Shown in pieces: positions 1 to 8,771 of a DNA stretch of 64,000 nt; position 1 is the stretch's first letter; each line of letters starts with the position of its first letter. This DNA is from Verrucomicrobiota bacterium (GTDB lineage: Bacteria; Verrucomicrobiota; Verrucomicrobiia; Opitutales; Opitutaceae): assembly GCA_023430825.1 (NCBI GenBank), contig JAEYYL010000003.1, forward strand, positions 1-64,000, read 5' to 3'. A model generated the notes under the pieces. It saw only the letters and a list, made by a program, of their open reading frames with translations, was not told the DNA's origin and searched no databases. Made by a program: the position numbers and the translations under genes.

Positions 1-131
1 AGCGTGGTGGTTTTGCCGGCGCCGTTGGGGCCGACGAGGCCGAGCACTTCGCCGGGATTCACCGCGAACGAGAGTTCGTGCACGGCGGTGAAATCGCCGT
101 AGCGCTTGGTGAGGCCACAGACTTCGAGCAT
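1..131 (-). CDS. ABC transporter ATP-binding protein (N-terminal fragment)
   Basis: The first 43 codons of an ABC-type ATPase are present and the gene runs off the left edge of the window. The reading starts [14 protein letters not shown], with the A-loop aromatic residue in KRYG, and continues to the Walker A motif GPNGAGKTT. This layout is typical of ATPases of ABC-2 type exporters and other multidrug or gliding-type transporters. The ATG lies at 129-131 on the complement. The substrate and the partner permease cannot be told because the rest of the operon is outside the window. The ATPase assignment is firm; the transport class is open. Confidence 0.85.
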   Translation of the reverse strand, partial: MLEVCGLTKRYGDFTAVHELSFAVNPGEVLGLVGPNGAGKTTT

Positions 132-220
132 GCGCGTGACGCTGGGAGCGCGGTGAAGCGGCAGCAAGCTCGCGAGAAAGGTGTAACCCTGCGAACGCGC
201 GTCGCGTCTCGGTCCGGGTC

Positions 221-616
221 ATGATGAAAACGAAATTCTCCCTTGTTACCCTCGGGGCGATCGCGTTGCTGGCCGGGTGGCCGGCCGCCCGCGCCGCCGA
301 GTCCGCGAAGACGCCGGCGCAGCAGGAGCAGCGAATTCAGCAGATGCGCGAGCAGCGGATGAAGCAGCTCGACGAGAGGCTCAAGCTCACGTCCGACCAG
401 AAGGCGAGGATCGCCGCGATCTGGGATCAGGCCGCCGAGGAAGGACGGGCGGCAAGGCAGGGGGAGAAGGCGTTGCGGCGCCAGTTGCGGAAGGAGCGAC
501 GCGAGGCGATGCGGGACGCGCGCCAGCAGGTCCGCAGCGTGCTGACGCCGGAGCAGCAGAAGATTTTCGATGAGATGCGGCCGGCAAAACCGGCGCGCGC
601 GGGTGGGGGAGCGTAA
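221..616 (+). CDS. Spy/CpxP-like periplasmic protein (LTXXQ motif)
   Basis: The 131-residue product has an N-terminal signal peptide (basic MMKTK, then a hydrophobic core, with likely cleavage near ARA-AE at residues 24-26). The mature part is strongly charged, helical and rich in Arg, Lys, Gln and Glu. Two LTxxQ-type motifs are visible, LTSDQ at about residues 56-60 and LTPEQ at 108-112, as in the Spy/CpxP family of periplasmic chaperones and stress sensors. It is a single-gene unit: the ABC ATPase points the other way and a strong terminator follows. A specific chaperone activity is inferred only from the motif spacing. Confidence 0.7.
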   Translation: MMKTKFSLVTLGAIALLAGWPAARAAESAKTPAQQEQRIQQMREQRMKQLDERLKLTSDQKARIAAIWDQAAEEGRAARQGEKALRRQLRKERREAMRDARQQVRSVLTPEQQKIFDEMRPAKPARAGGGA

Positions 617-644
617 GCCACTCGCATGGATTTGGCTGGGTGTG

Positions 645-681
645 GGAGCCATCGCGCGGCATCGCGATGGCTCCTTTTTTT
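645..681 (+). terminator. Rho-independent terminator after the Spy-like gene
   Basis: A perfect 12-bp stem (GGAGCCATCGCG paired with CGCGATGGCTCC) encloses a 6-nt loop and is followed by seven T residues. It lies 29 bp after the stop codon of the Spy-like gene. Confidence 0.9.
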
Positions 682-712
682 GGATACGTGGTCGCGTGTC
701 GCCTGGAAGCAG

Positions 713-734
713 AGCGGACTGAAGTCCGCCCTAC
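713..734. repeat. Short REP-like palindrome
   Basis: The sequence AGCGGACTGAAGTCCGCC followed by CTAC is a near-perfect palindrome. The same pattern with G/C swaps in the stem (GCGGGCTGAAGCCCGCCCTAC) recurs at 23278-23299, so this is a member of a small dispersed family. Confidence 0.6.
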
Positions 735-779
735 GGGTTTTGGTTTGGAGTCGTGCAGGCGGTGGCGCAGGGTGGCGGG

Positions 780-2048
780 ATGGCTGAATTGCATCGGGTC
801 GTCATCGTGGGCGGGGGCGCGGCGGGGTTTTTCGCGTCGATCGCCTGCGCGGAAAAACTTGGCGCGGCGGGCGCGGTGACGTTGCTCGAGGCGACGGCGC
901 ATCCGTTGGCGAAAGTGCGGGTGTCGGGCGGCGGGCGCTGCAATGTCACGCATGCGTGTTTTGAGCCGCGCGATCTGGTGAAACGTTATCCGCGTGGCGG
1001 GCGCGAATTGCTGGGCGCGTTTCACCGGTTTCAGCCGCGTGACACGATCGCGTGGTTCGCGGAGCGCGGCGTGGAGCTGAAAACGGAGGAGGATGGGCGG
1101 ATGTTTCCCGTGACGGACGATTCGGGGACGATCGTCGAATGTCTGTCGCGCGCGGCGGAGAAGGCCGGCGTGAAGCTCGTGACGAGTCTTGGCGTGCGGA
1201 CAGCGGAGGTGGCGGGTGGGTCGTTCTGGCTGACGTTGACGGACGATTCGAATCTGCGGTGCGAGCGGCTGGTGATCGCGACGGGGGGCAACAAGGCGTC
1301 GGCCGGGCTGACGATCGCGCAAAAGCTCGGGCATACGATCATGCCGCCGGTGCCGTCGCTGTTCACGTTTCACATCGACGACAAGCGGCTGGAAGGGCTG
1401 TCGGGCGTGTCGGTGGAGAATGCCGGTGTGGCGGTGCGCGGCTCGAAGTTGAAGGAGGGCGGGCCGTTGCTGATCACGCACTGGGGGATGAGCGGGCCGG
1501 CGATCTTGAAGCTGTCGGCGTGGGGTGCGCGCGAGCTGGCGGAAGCGAACTACGAATTTCCGCTGGTGGTGAATTGGACGGGCACGCACACGCGCGAGAC
1601 GCTGGTTGGCGAGCTGTCGGCGGTGCGGGAGAAGAATCCGAAGAAGCAGATCACGACGTGGAGTCCGCTGGCGATGCCGCAGCGTCTGTGGGAGCGGTTG
1701 GTGACAGCGAGCGGGATTGCGGCGACGACGCCGTGGGCGCAGGTCGGCAACGCGGCGTTGGGGAAACTCGCGGGCGAGCTGACGGCGGCGGAGTTTCGCG
1801 TGGTGGGGAAGAGTCTGTTCAAGGAGGAGTTCGTGACGTGCGGCGGCGTGAAGTTGAGCGAGGTGGATTTTCGAACGATGGAGAGCCGCGTGTGTCCGGG
1901 GCTGCATTTCGCGGGCGAGGTGCTGGACATCGACGGGGTGACGGGAGGATTCAATTTTCAGGCGGCGTGGACGACGGGGTGGCTGGCCGCCGCTGGCGCG
2001 GCGGAGGCTCCAAGCTCCAACGTCCAGGCTCCCGGGAAGGGCCAGTGA
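780..2048 (+). CDS. HI0933-family flavoprotein (NAD(P)/FAD-dependent oxidoreductase)
   Basis: The product has 422 residues. A Rossmann FAD-binding motif (VVIVGGGAAGFF) sits at the N-terminus, followed by GGGRCNVTH, a signature of the HI0933/YhiN/BaiN flavoprotein family. A middle domain is followed by the C-terminal FAD-contact segment GEVLDIDGVTGGFNFQ, also characteristic of the family. The protein is cytoplasmic; family members are reductases of uncertain substrate, and BaiN is linked to bile-acid reduction in gut bacteria, which need not apply here. The ATG at 780 is preferred over an in-frame GTG at 753 because homology to the family starts just after it. Family membership is secure; function is unknown. 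Confidence 0.88.
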   Translation: MAELHRVVIVGGGAAGFFASIACAEKLGAAGAVTLLEATAHPLAKVRVSGGGRCNVTHACFEPRDLVKRYPRGGRELLGAFHRFQPRDTIAWFAERGVELKTEEDGRMFPVTDDSGTIVECLSRAAEKAGVKLVTSLGVRTAEVAGGSFWLTLTDDSNLRCERLVIATGGNKASAGLTIAQKLGHTIMPPVPSLFTFHIDDKRLEGLSGVSVENAGVAVRGSKLKEGGPLLITHWGMSGPAILKLSAWGARELAEANYEFPLVVNWTGTHTRETLVGELSAVREKNPKKQITTWSPLAMPQRLWERLVTASGIAATTPWAQVGNAALGKLAGELTAAEFRVVGKSLFKEEFVTCGGVKLSEVDFRTMESRVCPGLHFAGEVLDIDGVTGGFNFQAAWTTGWLAAAGAAEAPSSNVQAPGKGQ

Positions 2049-2079
2049 TCGATCATCAATTGCCGATCGCGGGCGCTAG

Positions 2080-2217
2080 CGCGTTCTCAAAAAAACTATA
2101 GCCATTTCTGAATGGTAGGTAGGAGCCTGCTTGCAGGCGATTTCGGTGTGCGAACGATCAACATCGCCTGCAAGCAGGCTCCTACCTCCGGCTACGACTC
2201 TCTTTGAACTGCTCTAA
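2080..2217 (+). repeat. ~140-bp palindromic dispersed element, copy 1
   Basis: The element starts near GCTAGCGCGTT and ends near GAACTGCTCTAAC, so its termini are imperfect inverted repeats (GYTAGMGC-like). The centre is a long inverted repeat: GGTAGGAGCCTGCTTGCAGG on one arm and CCTGCAAGCAGGCTCCTACC on the other, separated by a spacer that includes GTGTGCGAACGATC. A second copy in the opposite orientation is present at 36361-36503, with about 80% identity by eye including the outer flanks. There is no coding capacity. It looks like a MITE or a REP doublet that depends on a transposase encoded elsewhere. Confidence 0.85.
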
Positions 2218-2312
2218 CCCGACGGGGGCGGCGGGCTCCATCGGGGGCGGGTTGAGGTTTGCGGTTTGGTAATTCTCTGGAGCTTGGAGCTTGGATTTTG
2301 GAGCTTTGACCG

Positions 2313-3260
2313 ATGCTGTCCTACTTCGACCTGTTGCTCCTCATCGTTCCGGTGTTCGGGATGATCGCGATCGGCGTGGTGTTGCGGCGGGTGCACTGGG
2401 TCGAGGGAGCGGCGGAGGCGAGCATGATCCGGGTGGTGATCAACCTGTGCATGCCCTGCCTGATTTTCGAATCGGTGACGGGCAACGCGGCGCTGCGCGA
2501 TGCGCAGAACATCCTGCTGCCGCCCTTGATCGGTTTCGCGATGACGGCGGTGTCGATGGCGGTGGCGTTTCAGTTCGGCAAGTTGCTCGGACTGACGACG
2601 GGCACGGGTTTGCGGACGTTCGCGCTGGCGGCGGGGGTGGCTAATTACGGTTACCTGCCGCTGCCGATCATGGCGGCGATGTTCGGGCCGGAAAGCCGCG
2701 GCGTGTTGCTCGTGCACAACATCGGGGTGGAGGCGGCGATCTGGACGGTGGGCGTGCTGGTGTTGAGCGGGCTGTCGTTGCGCGAAGGCTGGCGACGGCT
2801 GTTGAGCCCGGTGGTGATCACGCTGGCCGTGTCGGTGGCGGTGAACGTGTCGGGTCTCGCACCGTATCTGCCGAGATGGTTCATGGAACTCGTGCATGCG
2901 CCGGCGGTGTGTGCGATTCCGCTGGGGTTGCTGATGACGGGGGTGAACCTGGCGAATCATCTGGGCGAACCGCGGGCGTTGTTTGCGCCGCGGGTATCGC
3001 TGGGCTCGATGGCGCTGCGGCTGGGGTTGTTGCCGCTGGCGTTTCTGGCGGTGGCGAAATTCCTGCCGGTGTCGGTGGAGTTGAAGCGTGTGATCGTGGT
3101 GCAGGGGGCGATGCCCTCGGCGGTGATCCCGATCATCATCGCGCAGCATTTCGGCGGGCGGCCGTTGACGGCGGTGCAGGTGGTGCTGGGGACGACGGCG
3201 CTGGCGGTGGTGTTGACGCCGTTCTGGCTGCGGGTGGGGCTGGCGTGGGTGGGGGTGTAG
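2313..3260 (+). CDS. Auxin efflux carrier (AEC) family permease
   Basis: The 315-residue product is almost entirely hydrophobic, with about ten predicted membrane spans in two halves of five, the fold expected of the AEC/BART superfamily. The first half has the family-like NLCMPCLIFESV segment, and the second half opens after a short charged loop near LREGWRRLLSPVVI. Bacterial members export or take up small organic acids such as malate or malonate; the substrate here cannot be predicted. The gene follows the palindromic element and precedes terC by about 100 bp in the same direction. Confidence 0.85.
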   Translation: MLSYFDLLLLIVPVFGMIAIGVVLRRVHWVEGAAEASMIRVVINLCMPCLIFESVTGNAALRDAQNILLPPLIGFAMTAVSMAVAFQFGKLLGLTTGTGLRTFALAAGVANYGYLPLPIMAAMFGPESRGVLLVHNIGVEAAIWTVGVLVLSGLSLREGWRRLLSPVVITLAVSVAVNVSGLAPYLPRWFMELVHAPAVCAIPLGLLMTGVNLANHLGEPRALFAPRVSLGSMALRLGLLPLAFLAVAKFLPVSVELKRVIVVQGAMPSAVIPIIIAQHFGGRPLTAVQVVLGTTALAVVLTPFWLRVGLAWVGV

Positions 3261-3367
3261 CGGCGTGGGCGGGAAACGGGGAGAAGGCGAAAGACGAGGG
3301 GAGAATCGGGGAAAGCGGGACGGCCGCGGCGTTGACCGGCGAGGATTCAACGGTTTGCGTCACGCGC

Positions 3368-4123
3368 ATGTTCGAATCTTTTTCCGATCCCCAAATCTGG
3401 ATTTCCCTGCTCACGCTGACCGGTCTCGAGATCGTGCTCGGGATCGATAACGTGATTTTCATCTCGATCCTCGCGGGCAAGCTGCCGGCGGATCAGCAGA
3501 AAAAGGCCCGCCAACTCGGGCTGACGCTCGCGCTGGTGACGCGCATTCTGCTGCTGTTCAGCATCACCTGGATCATGGGGCTGACCGCACCGTGGTTCAC
3601 GCTGCCGGTGATGAACGAAGAGATTTCCGGACGCGACCTGGTGCTGCTGTTGGGCGGGTTGTTCCTGATCTGGAAGAGCGTGAAGGAGGTGCACGAGAAG
3701 CTGGAAATGGAGGACGGGCACGCCACGGACGCGGCGAAAGGGCGGGCGACGTTCGCGGGTGTGATCGTGCAGATCCTGCTGCTCGACGTGGTGTTCTCGC
3801 TGGACTCGGTGATCACGGCGGTGGGCATGGCGGACGTGCTGTGGGTGATGGTCACGGCGGTGGTGATCGCCATCGGCGTGATGCTGGCGTTTGCGGGCGC
3901 GATCAGCGATTTCGTGAACCGGCATCCGACCCTGAAAATGCTGGCGCTGAGTTTCCTGATCCTGATCGGCGTGACGCTGGTCGGCGAGGGCCTGGGGCGG
4001 CACATCCCGAAGGGCTACATCTATTTCTCCATGGCTTTCGCGTTTGGGGTCGAGATGTTGAACCTGAAGCTGCGGTCGAAGGACCGGCAGAAACCGGTGG
4101 AGCTGCATCAGCCGTATCGGTGA
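3368..4123 (+). CDS. TerC family integral membrane protein
   Basis: The 251-residue product carries the two TerC hallmark segments. One is LEIVLGIDNVIF near the N-terminus and the other, LLDVVFSLDSVITAVGM, is in the middle; each has the membrane-embedded acidic residue of the family. About seven hydrophobic spans are visible. Relatives such as TerC, Alx and YkoY are linked to metal-ion (Mn2+) export and tellurite resistance. The open frame continues upstream to 2876, but the added part is Gly/Ala/Arg-rich antiframe sequence of the permease gene, so the ATG at 3368 is chosen. There are no ter-operon neighbours. Confidence 0.9.
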   Translation: MFESFSDPQIWISLLTLTGLEIVLGIDNVIFISILAGKLPADQQKKARQLGLTLALVTRILLLFSITWIMGLTAPWFTLPVMNEEISGRDLVLLLGGLFLIWKSVKEVHEKLEMEDGHATDAAKGRATFAGVIVQILLLDVVFSLDSVITAVGMADVLWVMVTAVVIAIGVMLAFAGAISDFVNRHPTLKMLALSFLILIGVTLVGEGLGRHIPKGYIYFSMAFAFGVEMLNLKLRSKDRQKPVELHQPYR

Positions 4124-4171
4124 GCCGGATACAGGCGCCGGCGCAGGCGATGCGTCTGGGAGCCATGGAAC

Positions 4172-4205
4172 CGAAAAAGAAGCGGGTCCGGAGGAGGACC
4201 CGCTT
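4172..4205 (-). terminator. Terminator for the PEP-CTERM gene
   Basis: A perfect 10-bp stem (AAGCGGGTCC/GGACCCGCTT, loop GGAGGA) is followed on the minus strand by TCTTTTTCGG. It lies just downstream of the minus-strand gene at 4239-4943 and may also stop transcripts from terC. Confidence 0.75.
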
Positions 4206-4238
4206 CGATCGAAAGCGACTTTAAGCTGTTACGCGGCC

Positions 4239-4943
4239 TCACGCGACCGGGGCGAGGGCCGGAGACGGTCGGAAGCGTCGGTAGGCGACCACGCCGACCA
4301 GCAGCACCGCGCCGAGCAGGGCATAAGTGGACGGCTCCGGGACCGGGGTGAAGTGGACGTTGGCGAAGAGCCCGAATTCCGCGGACGTGCTTTCGGCGAT
4401 GGAGGAGCCTGTGCCGATGGCGAACGCCGGGTTGGTGAGCTGCACGTCGAAGGAGACCTTGCGGCCGTCGATCGTGAGCGTATTCGATTCCCCGATACTC
4501 ACGAGAAACTGATCGGGCACGAGGCTGCCGTTGTTTTCCGTGTTATCGATCGCGAACGTAAGGGTGGTGAGCTTGAAGTCCGCGATGCCCTGTTCGGGCA
4601 GGTTGAGATAGACGTCCATCGTGGCCCAGGATGCGGTCGTGCCGCCGAGCGTGCGGCCGTTGGCGATCGACAGGGTGCCGAGGTCGATCTGGCTGCCGTC
4701 GCCGGCCGGGCCGAACGCCGAACTGGCGTAGGCGAGGGAGGTCTGGGAGTGCGCCGGCTTGGACGGGACGCCCGATTGGAAGAGCGAAGTGTCGCTGCTG
4801 TTGATCACGCTGGTGAAGGCGAGGCCGGGATCGTGGAATTCGCCGCGCGTCGTGCCGGAAAACAACTGCGCTTGAGCGGAAGGCAGGGCGATCGCGAGCC
4901 CGAGAGCCGAAGCGGAGACGAGGGATTTGATGAGGGTGTGCAT
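4239..4943 (-). CDS. PEP-CTERM sorting-domain exported protein
   Basis: The 234-residue product has a signal peptide (KSLVSASALGLAIALPSAQA) and a Ser/Thr/Gly-rich beta-type body. It ends in a PEP-CTERM tripartite tail: VPEPSTYALLG, a hydrophobic span (AVLLVGVVAY), then a basic RRFRPS patch. PEP-CTERM tails are recognised by exosortase (EpsH/XrtA-type) systems and direct proteins to the cell surface or exopolysaccharide matrix. The N-terminal GTTRGEFHDP segment resembles 'choice-of-anchor K' domains, but this is a weak call. No exosortase is in the window. Confidence 0.85.
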   Translation of the reverse strand: MHTLIKSLVSASALGLAIALPSAQAQLFSGTTRGEFHDPGLAFTSVINSSDTSLFQSGVPSKPAHSQTSLAYASSAFGPAGDGSQIDLGTLSIANGRTLGGTTASWATMDVYLNLPEQGIADFKLTTLTFAIDNTENNGSLVPDQFLVSIGESNTLTIDGRKVSFDVQLTNPAFAIGTGSSIAESTSAEFGLFANVHFTPVPEPSTYALLGAVLLVGVVAYRRFRPSPALAPVA

Positions 4944-5189
4944 GGTTTTATGGCGCCGTGAGGGCCAGTGGGTGCGACCCGGCGATCGAAGCAGCGTTGC
5001 GGGAAACGAGTCCCAAGCCCGGCTAGTGGAACGCCCTAGGACCGGATTACATTTTCTCCGGGTGGTGCTGGGGCCCCGCTCGGGGTCGAGAATGGAGCCC
5101 GGCTCGCTTTGGCGGGCGCAACTCGTAGTTGCTGCGCAGCTAATGTTTTTCGCCGGGCCGTGGCGCGCGGTCGAATCTCACCGACGGGC
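4944..5189. other. Intergenic, no gene recognised
   Basis: The segment holds the upstream region of the PEP-CTERM gene. Near 5117-5131 there is a short palindrome, GCAACTCGTAGTTGC, followed by a second GC-rich partial repeat. No convincing coding frame or RNA gene was seen. Confidence 0.5.
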
Positions 5190-5558
5190 TCAGGCGAGCG
5201 AGGCCAGCACCCGACGAGGCGCAATCCGCTGGCGGCGCAGCTGGCGATGGAACTTATCGAGGAGGAAATCCAACGAGGACAGCGCGTCGGCGGTGGACAC
5301 ACTTGCGAGGAGGTCGGGCCCGCCGTGATCGAGTTCGAGCTGGCCGCGCGCGGTGACGGCGGTCGAAGCGGGGAGTTGAAGGTCCTCGGAGGGCACTTCC
5401 CGCGTCAACTCCACGCAAAGCCGGACGATCCGGTCCTCGCCGTGCACCAAGCGAACGAGCTTGTCGAATGCGGCCACCCGGGCGGTTTCGTCGAGGCCGA
5501 CGTTGACGTCGCGGAGCACGATTTTTTCAGCCAGCAAAGTGGGAGCGGGGTATGACAT
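5190..5558 (-). CDS. HPF/RaiA-like ribosome-associated protein (tentative)
   Basis: The product has 122 residues. The N-terminal half (LRDVNVGLDETARVAAFDKLVRLVHGEDRIVRLCVELTRE) has the strand-helix-strand pattern of the HPF/RaiA (sigma-54 modulation) fold: a helix of about 16 residues, then a strand of alternating hydrophobic residues. A helix rich in Leu, Arg and Lys closes the chain (LDFLLDKFHRQLRRQRI), as in short HPF proteins that bind the small ribosomal subunit and promote hibernation in stationary phase. Strong conservation is not obvious by eye, so the family call is moderate. The gene stands alone, in the same direction as tex. Confidence 0.55.
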   Translation of the reverse strand: MSYPAPTLLAEKIVLRDVNVGLDETARVAAFDKLVRLVHGEDRIVRLCVELTREVPSEDLQLPASTAVTARGQLELDHGGPDLLASVSTADALSSLDFLLDKFHRQLRRQRIAPRRVLASLA

Positions 5559-5714
5559 GAGCCGATTGACCGCGCAAACGGCGGAAAGTTGGGTGGAATT
5601 TATCGGAACATTCCTACCGAAAGTGACCGAAATCGGCGCGGACTGCGCGATTCAGGCGCAATTCAATCGCTTTAGTCGACTCATCCTGCGCCCGGCGACG
5701 ACGAAGGGACGCGG

Positions 5715-5746
5715 AAAAGGGAGTCGCGGCGCCCCCGCCGCGTCCC
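5715..5746 (-). terminator. Probable terminator of tex
   Basis: Read on the minus strand, GGGA-CGCGGCG-GGGG-CGCCGCG-AC-TCCC forms a GC-rich stem with a small bulge and is followed by TTTT. It lies about 40 bp beyond the stop codon of tex. Confidence 0.6.
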
Positions 5747-5785
5747 CTTCCCACGTGGCCGGGGGCTGGGGCACCGCCGTCTGAA

Positions 5786-8158
5786 TTAACGTTTCTTGTT
5801 CAGCGCGGCGGTGAACCAATCGTTGTTCACGGCGGGGGCCGGGCGCGGGCCGGACGAAGGCCGTGCGCCCGCAGGCGGGCGTTGGCCGGGCGAAGTGCGG
5901 GACCCGGTCCCGGCATTGCCGGAACTGGAGTTGCGCGGACCGATCTCGGGATTGCTGCGCATCGAGAGCGCGATGCGGTTTCGCACGAGGTCGACCTCGA
6001 CGACGGTGACCATCACCTTTTGCTGCGGCTTTACCACGGCGGCGGGTTCCTTGACGAACGTGTCGGCGAGCTGGCTGACATGCACGAGGCCGTCCTGATG
6101 GACGCCGACGTCGACGAACGCGCCGAAGGCGGTGACGTTGGTGACGATGCCGGGCAATTTCATGCCGGGCTTCAGATCCTTCGGTTCGTGCACGCTGGCA
6201 TCGAAGGAAAACACCTCGAACTTCTCGCGTGGATCGCGACCGGGTTTCGCGAGTTCGGCCATGATGTCGGTGAGCGTGGGCAGGCCGACGTCGGCGGTGA
6301 CGTAATTCTCGAGTTTGATTTTGGCGCGGAGTTTTCCGTCGCGCATCAAGTCGGCGACGGTGGCGCCGAGGTCGGCGGCCATTTGCTCGACGAGGGCGTA
6401 GCGCTCCGGGTGGACGGCGCTGGCGTCGAGCGGGTGGGCGGCATCGCGGATGCGGAGAAACCCGGCGGCCTGTTCGAAGGCCTTCGGGCCGAGGCGGGGC
6501 ACTTCCTTCAGTTCGGCGCGCGATTTGAAGGCGCCCTTTTCGTTGCGGCGCGCGACGATCGCGGCGGCGGTGGTGGCGTTGAGGCCGGATACGTAGCTGA
6601 GGAGTTGTTTCGAGGCGGTGTTGAGTTCGACGCCGACGCCGTTGACGGAACTGACGACGGTGTCGTCGAGGGAGCGTTTGAGCGCGAGCTGGTCGACGTC
6701 GTGTTGATACTGGCCGACGCCGATGGATTTCGGGTCGAGTTTCACGAGTTCGGCGAGCGGGTCCATCAGTCTCCGTCCAATGGATACAGCGCCGCGGACG
6801 GTGAGATCGTGATCGGGGAACTCTTCGCGCGCGACCTCGCTGGCGGAGTAGATCGAGGCGCCGGACTCGTTGACCATCACGATGGGAATCGTGGCGGGCA
6901 GGCCGAGCTTGCGGACGAAGGCCTCGGTCTCGCGGCCGGCGGTGCCGTTGCCGATGGCGATGGCCTCGACGTTGAAGAACTTCACGAAGCCGGAGAGTTT
7001 CTCCTTCGCGTCGGCTTCGAGGCGGTCGGGATAAACGACGTCGTTGTGGAGGAGCTTGCCCTGGCGATCGAGGAGGACGGTTTTGCAGCCGGTGCGGATG
7101 CCGGGGTCGATCGCCATGACGGCCTTCTGGCCGAGCGGGGCGGCGAGGAGGAGTTCGCGAAGGTTGTCGGCGAAGACCTTGATGCCGGCCTCGTCGGCGC
7201 GTTTTTTCGACTCGAGGCGCATCTCGGTTTCCATCGCGGGGCAGAGGAGCCGCTTGCACGCGTCGGCGATGGCGAGGCGGACGTGGTCGGTGGCGGAGGC
7301 CGAACCGGGGGCGGGCGGGACGGGCGCGGCGACTCGTGGACCCTTGATGAAGAGGGGTTCGACTTCGGCGGGCGCGATCGTGTCGTCGGGGAGCGTGATG
7401 CGCATCATCAGGAACGATTCCTTTTCGCCGCGGCGCATCGCGAGAATGCGGTGCGAGGGCGCTTTCGCGAGCGGCTCGCTCCATTCGAAGTAGTCCTTGA
7501 ATTTTGCGGCTTCCGGGGAGGTGTCCTTGCCGATGAGAACCTTCGAGGAGACGATGGCCTCGCTTTGGTATCGGGCGCGAAGCCGGGCACGGGCGTCTTT
7601 ATCGTCGCTGACGCGTTCGGCGATGATGTCGCGGGCGCCGGCGAGGGCTTCGTCGGTCGACTCGATTTTCGATTTCTGATTCTTGCCGTCGTCGGCGGTG
7701 TATTCACGGCCCACATACGCCTGGGCGGCGGCGAGCGCGTCGGTGGCGGGGTCTTGCGCGAAGAGGAGGTCGGCGAGGGGCTCGAGGCCCTTTTCCTTCG
7801 CGATGGTGGCGCGCGTGCGCTTTTTCGGGCGGAAGGGAAGGTAGATGTCCTCGAGTGCGGTGAGCGTGTCGGCGGCGGCGATGGCTTTTTCCAGCGCGGG
7901 CGTGAGGAGGTTGCGCTCCTTCAGGGAGGCGAGGATCGTGGCGCGGCGTTCGTCGATCGCCTGGAGCTGTTCGAGGCGGTCGCGGATGGCGAGGACCTGG
8001 ACTTCGTCGAGTTCGCCGGTGACCTCCTTGCGGTAGCGGGCGATGAAGGGAACCGTGGCGCCCTCGGCGAAGAGCTGCGCGGTGGCGGCGACTTGAAAGA
8101 CTTTGACGTTCAGTTCCTGCGACAGGCGCAGGACGTGGTCCGGATTGGGGAGGGCCAT
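5786..8158 (-). CDS. tex: Tex-family RNA-binding transcription accessory protein
   Basis: The 790-residue product matches Tex over its full length (family about 720-790). Visible domains in order are: the Tex N-terminal helical domain (VPFIARYRKEVTGELDEVQV near residues 36-55), the YqgF/RNase H-like domain (AIDPGIRTGCKT, about 340-450), helix-hairpin-helix motifs (VSGLNATTAAAIVARR and EVPRLGPKAFEQAAGFLRI), and a C-terminal S1 domain (GIVTNVTAFGAFVDVGVHQDG). The last 70 residues are a low-complexity Gly/Pro/Arg/Ser tail (GQRPPAGARPSSGPRPAP), a common extra in this phylum. Tex binds nucleic acid and modulates transcription and RNA turnover. The gene is monocistronic. Confidence 0.95.
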   Translation of the reverse strand: MALPNPDHVLRLSQELNVKVFQVAATAQLFAEGATVPFIARYRKEVTGELDEVQVLAIRDRLEQLQAIDERRATILASLKERNLLTPALEKAIAAADTLTALEDIYLPFRPKKRTRATIAKEKGLEPLADLLFAQDPATDALAAAQAYVGREYTADDGKNQKSKIESTDEALAGARDIIAERVSDDKDARARLRARYQSEAIVSSKVLIGKDTSPEAAKFKDYFEWSEPLAKAPSHRILAMRRGEKESFLMMRITLPDDTIAPAEVEPLFIKGPRVAAPVPPAPGSASATDHVRLAIADACKRLLCPAMETEMRLESKKRADEAGIKVFADNLRELLLAAPLGQKAVMAIDPGIRTGCKTVLLDRQGKLLHNDVVYPDRLEADAKEKLSGFVKFFNVEAIAIGNGTAGRETEAFVRKLGLPATIPIVMVNESGASIYSASEVAREEFPDHDLTVRGAVSIGRRLMDPLAELVKLDPKSIGVGQYQHDVDQLALKRSLDDTVVSSVNGVGVELNTASKQLLSYVSGLNATTAAAIVARRNEKGAFKSRAELKEVPRLGPKAFEQAAGFLRIRDAAHPLDASAVHPERYALVEQMAADLGATVADLMRDGKLRAKIKLENYVTADVGLPTLTDIMAELAKPGRDPREKFEVFSFDASVHEPKDLKPGMKLPGIVTNVTAFGAFVDVGVHQDGLVHVSQLADTFVKEPAAVVKPQQKVMVTVVEVDLVRNRIALSMRSNPEIGPRNSSSGNAGTGSRTSPGQRPPAGARPSSGPRPAPAVNNDWFTAALNKKR

Positions 8159-8322
8159 GAGAAAAGGAGGGCCGATAGGAAACGCGTGCGTGCGGCGGGC
8201 AAGTTGAAAGCGCGCTAATAGCGCGTTGAAGCGCGACTCGTAAGGGGGGCGGGCGGCTCAAGCCGCGGCGGGTTGTGCCGTTATGCGGGGCGCCGCGGGC
8301 TCATCCCGTCGCATTTTTTCCC

Positions 8323-8685
8323 ATGGCTAAACTCCACGTCCTCTGCCGGCGGCTCGCCGCCGCCTCTCTCATTGTGCTGGGCAGTTCGCTGCTCCGCGCG
8401 CAAAGCGCCGACTTCGACGAGCGGCCGGTGCCGGTCAAGGCCGTCGCGCCCGATTATCCGAAAGAGATGCTCGCGGAAAAGGCTTCGGCGGTGGTGACGG
8501 TGCGGCTCGTGGTCGATGAAAACGGCGATGTTGTGGAGCACTCCGTGCTGAAGTCGACGCGGGCGGAGTTCGAAGGCGCGGCGCTGGCCGCGGTCGGCAA
8601 GTGGAAGTTCAAGCCGGCGCGCAAGAGTGGCGCACCGGTGAGGGCGCTGATCACGCTGCCGATCAAGTTCAACTTCGAAGGGTGA
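8323..8685 (+). CDS. TonB C-terminal domain periplasmic protein
   Basis: The 120-residue protein has a signal peptide or N-terminal anchor (RRLAAASLIVLGSSLLRAQ), followed directly by one TonB C-terminal domain. That domain holds VKAVAPDYPKEML, VVTVRLVVDENGDVVEHSVLKST and ALAAVGKWKFKPARKSGAPV, the usual TonB-C pattern. It lacks the Pro-rich periplasmic spacer of true energy-transducing TonB, so it is more likely a small TonB-C-family partner protein. The ATG at 8323 is chosen because the upstream extension has no signal-peptide character. A terminator follows at 8729. Confidence 0.85.
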   Translation: MAKLHVLCRRLAAASLIVLGSSLLRAQSADFDERPVPVKAVAPDYPKEMLAEKASAVVTVRLVVDENGDVVEHSVLKSTRAEFEGAALAAVGKWKFKPARKSGAPVRALITLPIKFNFEG

Positions 8686-8728
8686 GCGGCGGCGCGCGGC
8701 GCGTTCGCGCGGCCAGGTTGATTTTTTC

Positions 8729-8762
8729 AGGCGCGACTGGTGTTTGCCGGTCGCGCCTTTAT
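8729..8762 (+). terminator. Rho-independent terminator after the TonB-C gene
   Basis: A 9-bp stem, AGGCGCGAC paired with GTCGCGCCT, encloses a 12-nt loop and is followed by TTTA. It sits between the TonB-C gene and the thioredoxin-like gene. Confidence 0.7.
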
Positions 8763-8771
8763 GCTGGCCGG

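Noticed and set aside
387..1907. A 506-residue minus-strand frame
   Set aside because: It is antisense to the HI0933-family gene and consists of His/Arg/Pro-rich sequence.
2876..4123. A 415-residue frame including TerC
   Set aside because: Homology to TerC starts at 3368. The upstream part is out of frame with the permease gene and low in complexity.
5882..8218. A 778-residue plus-strand frame
   Set aside because: It is the antisense shadow of tex; its composition is Gly/Glu/Val/Arg-rich with no recognisable domain.
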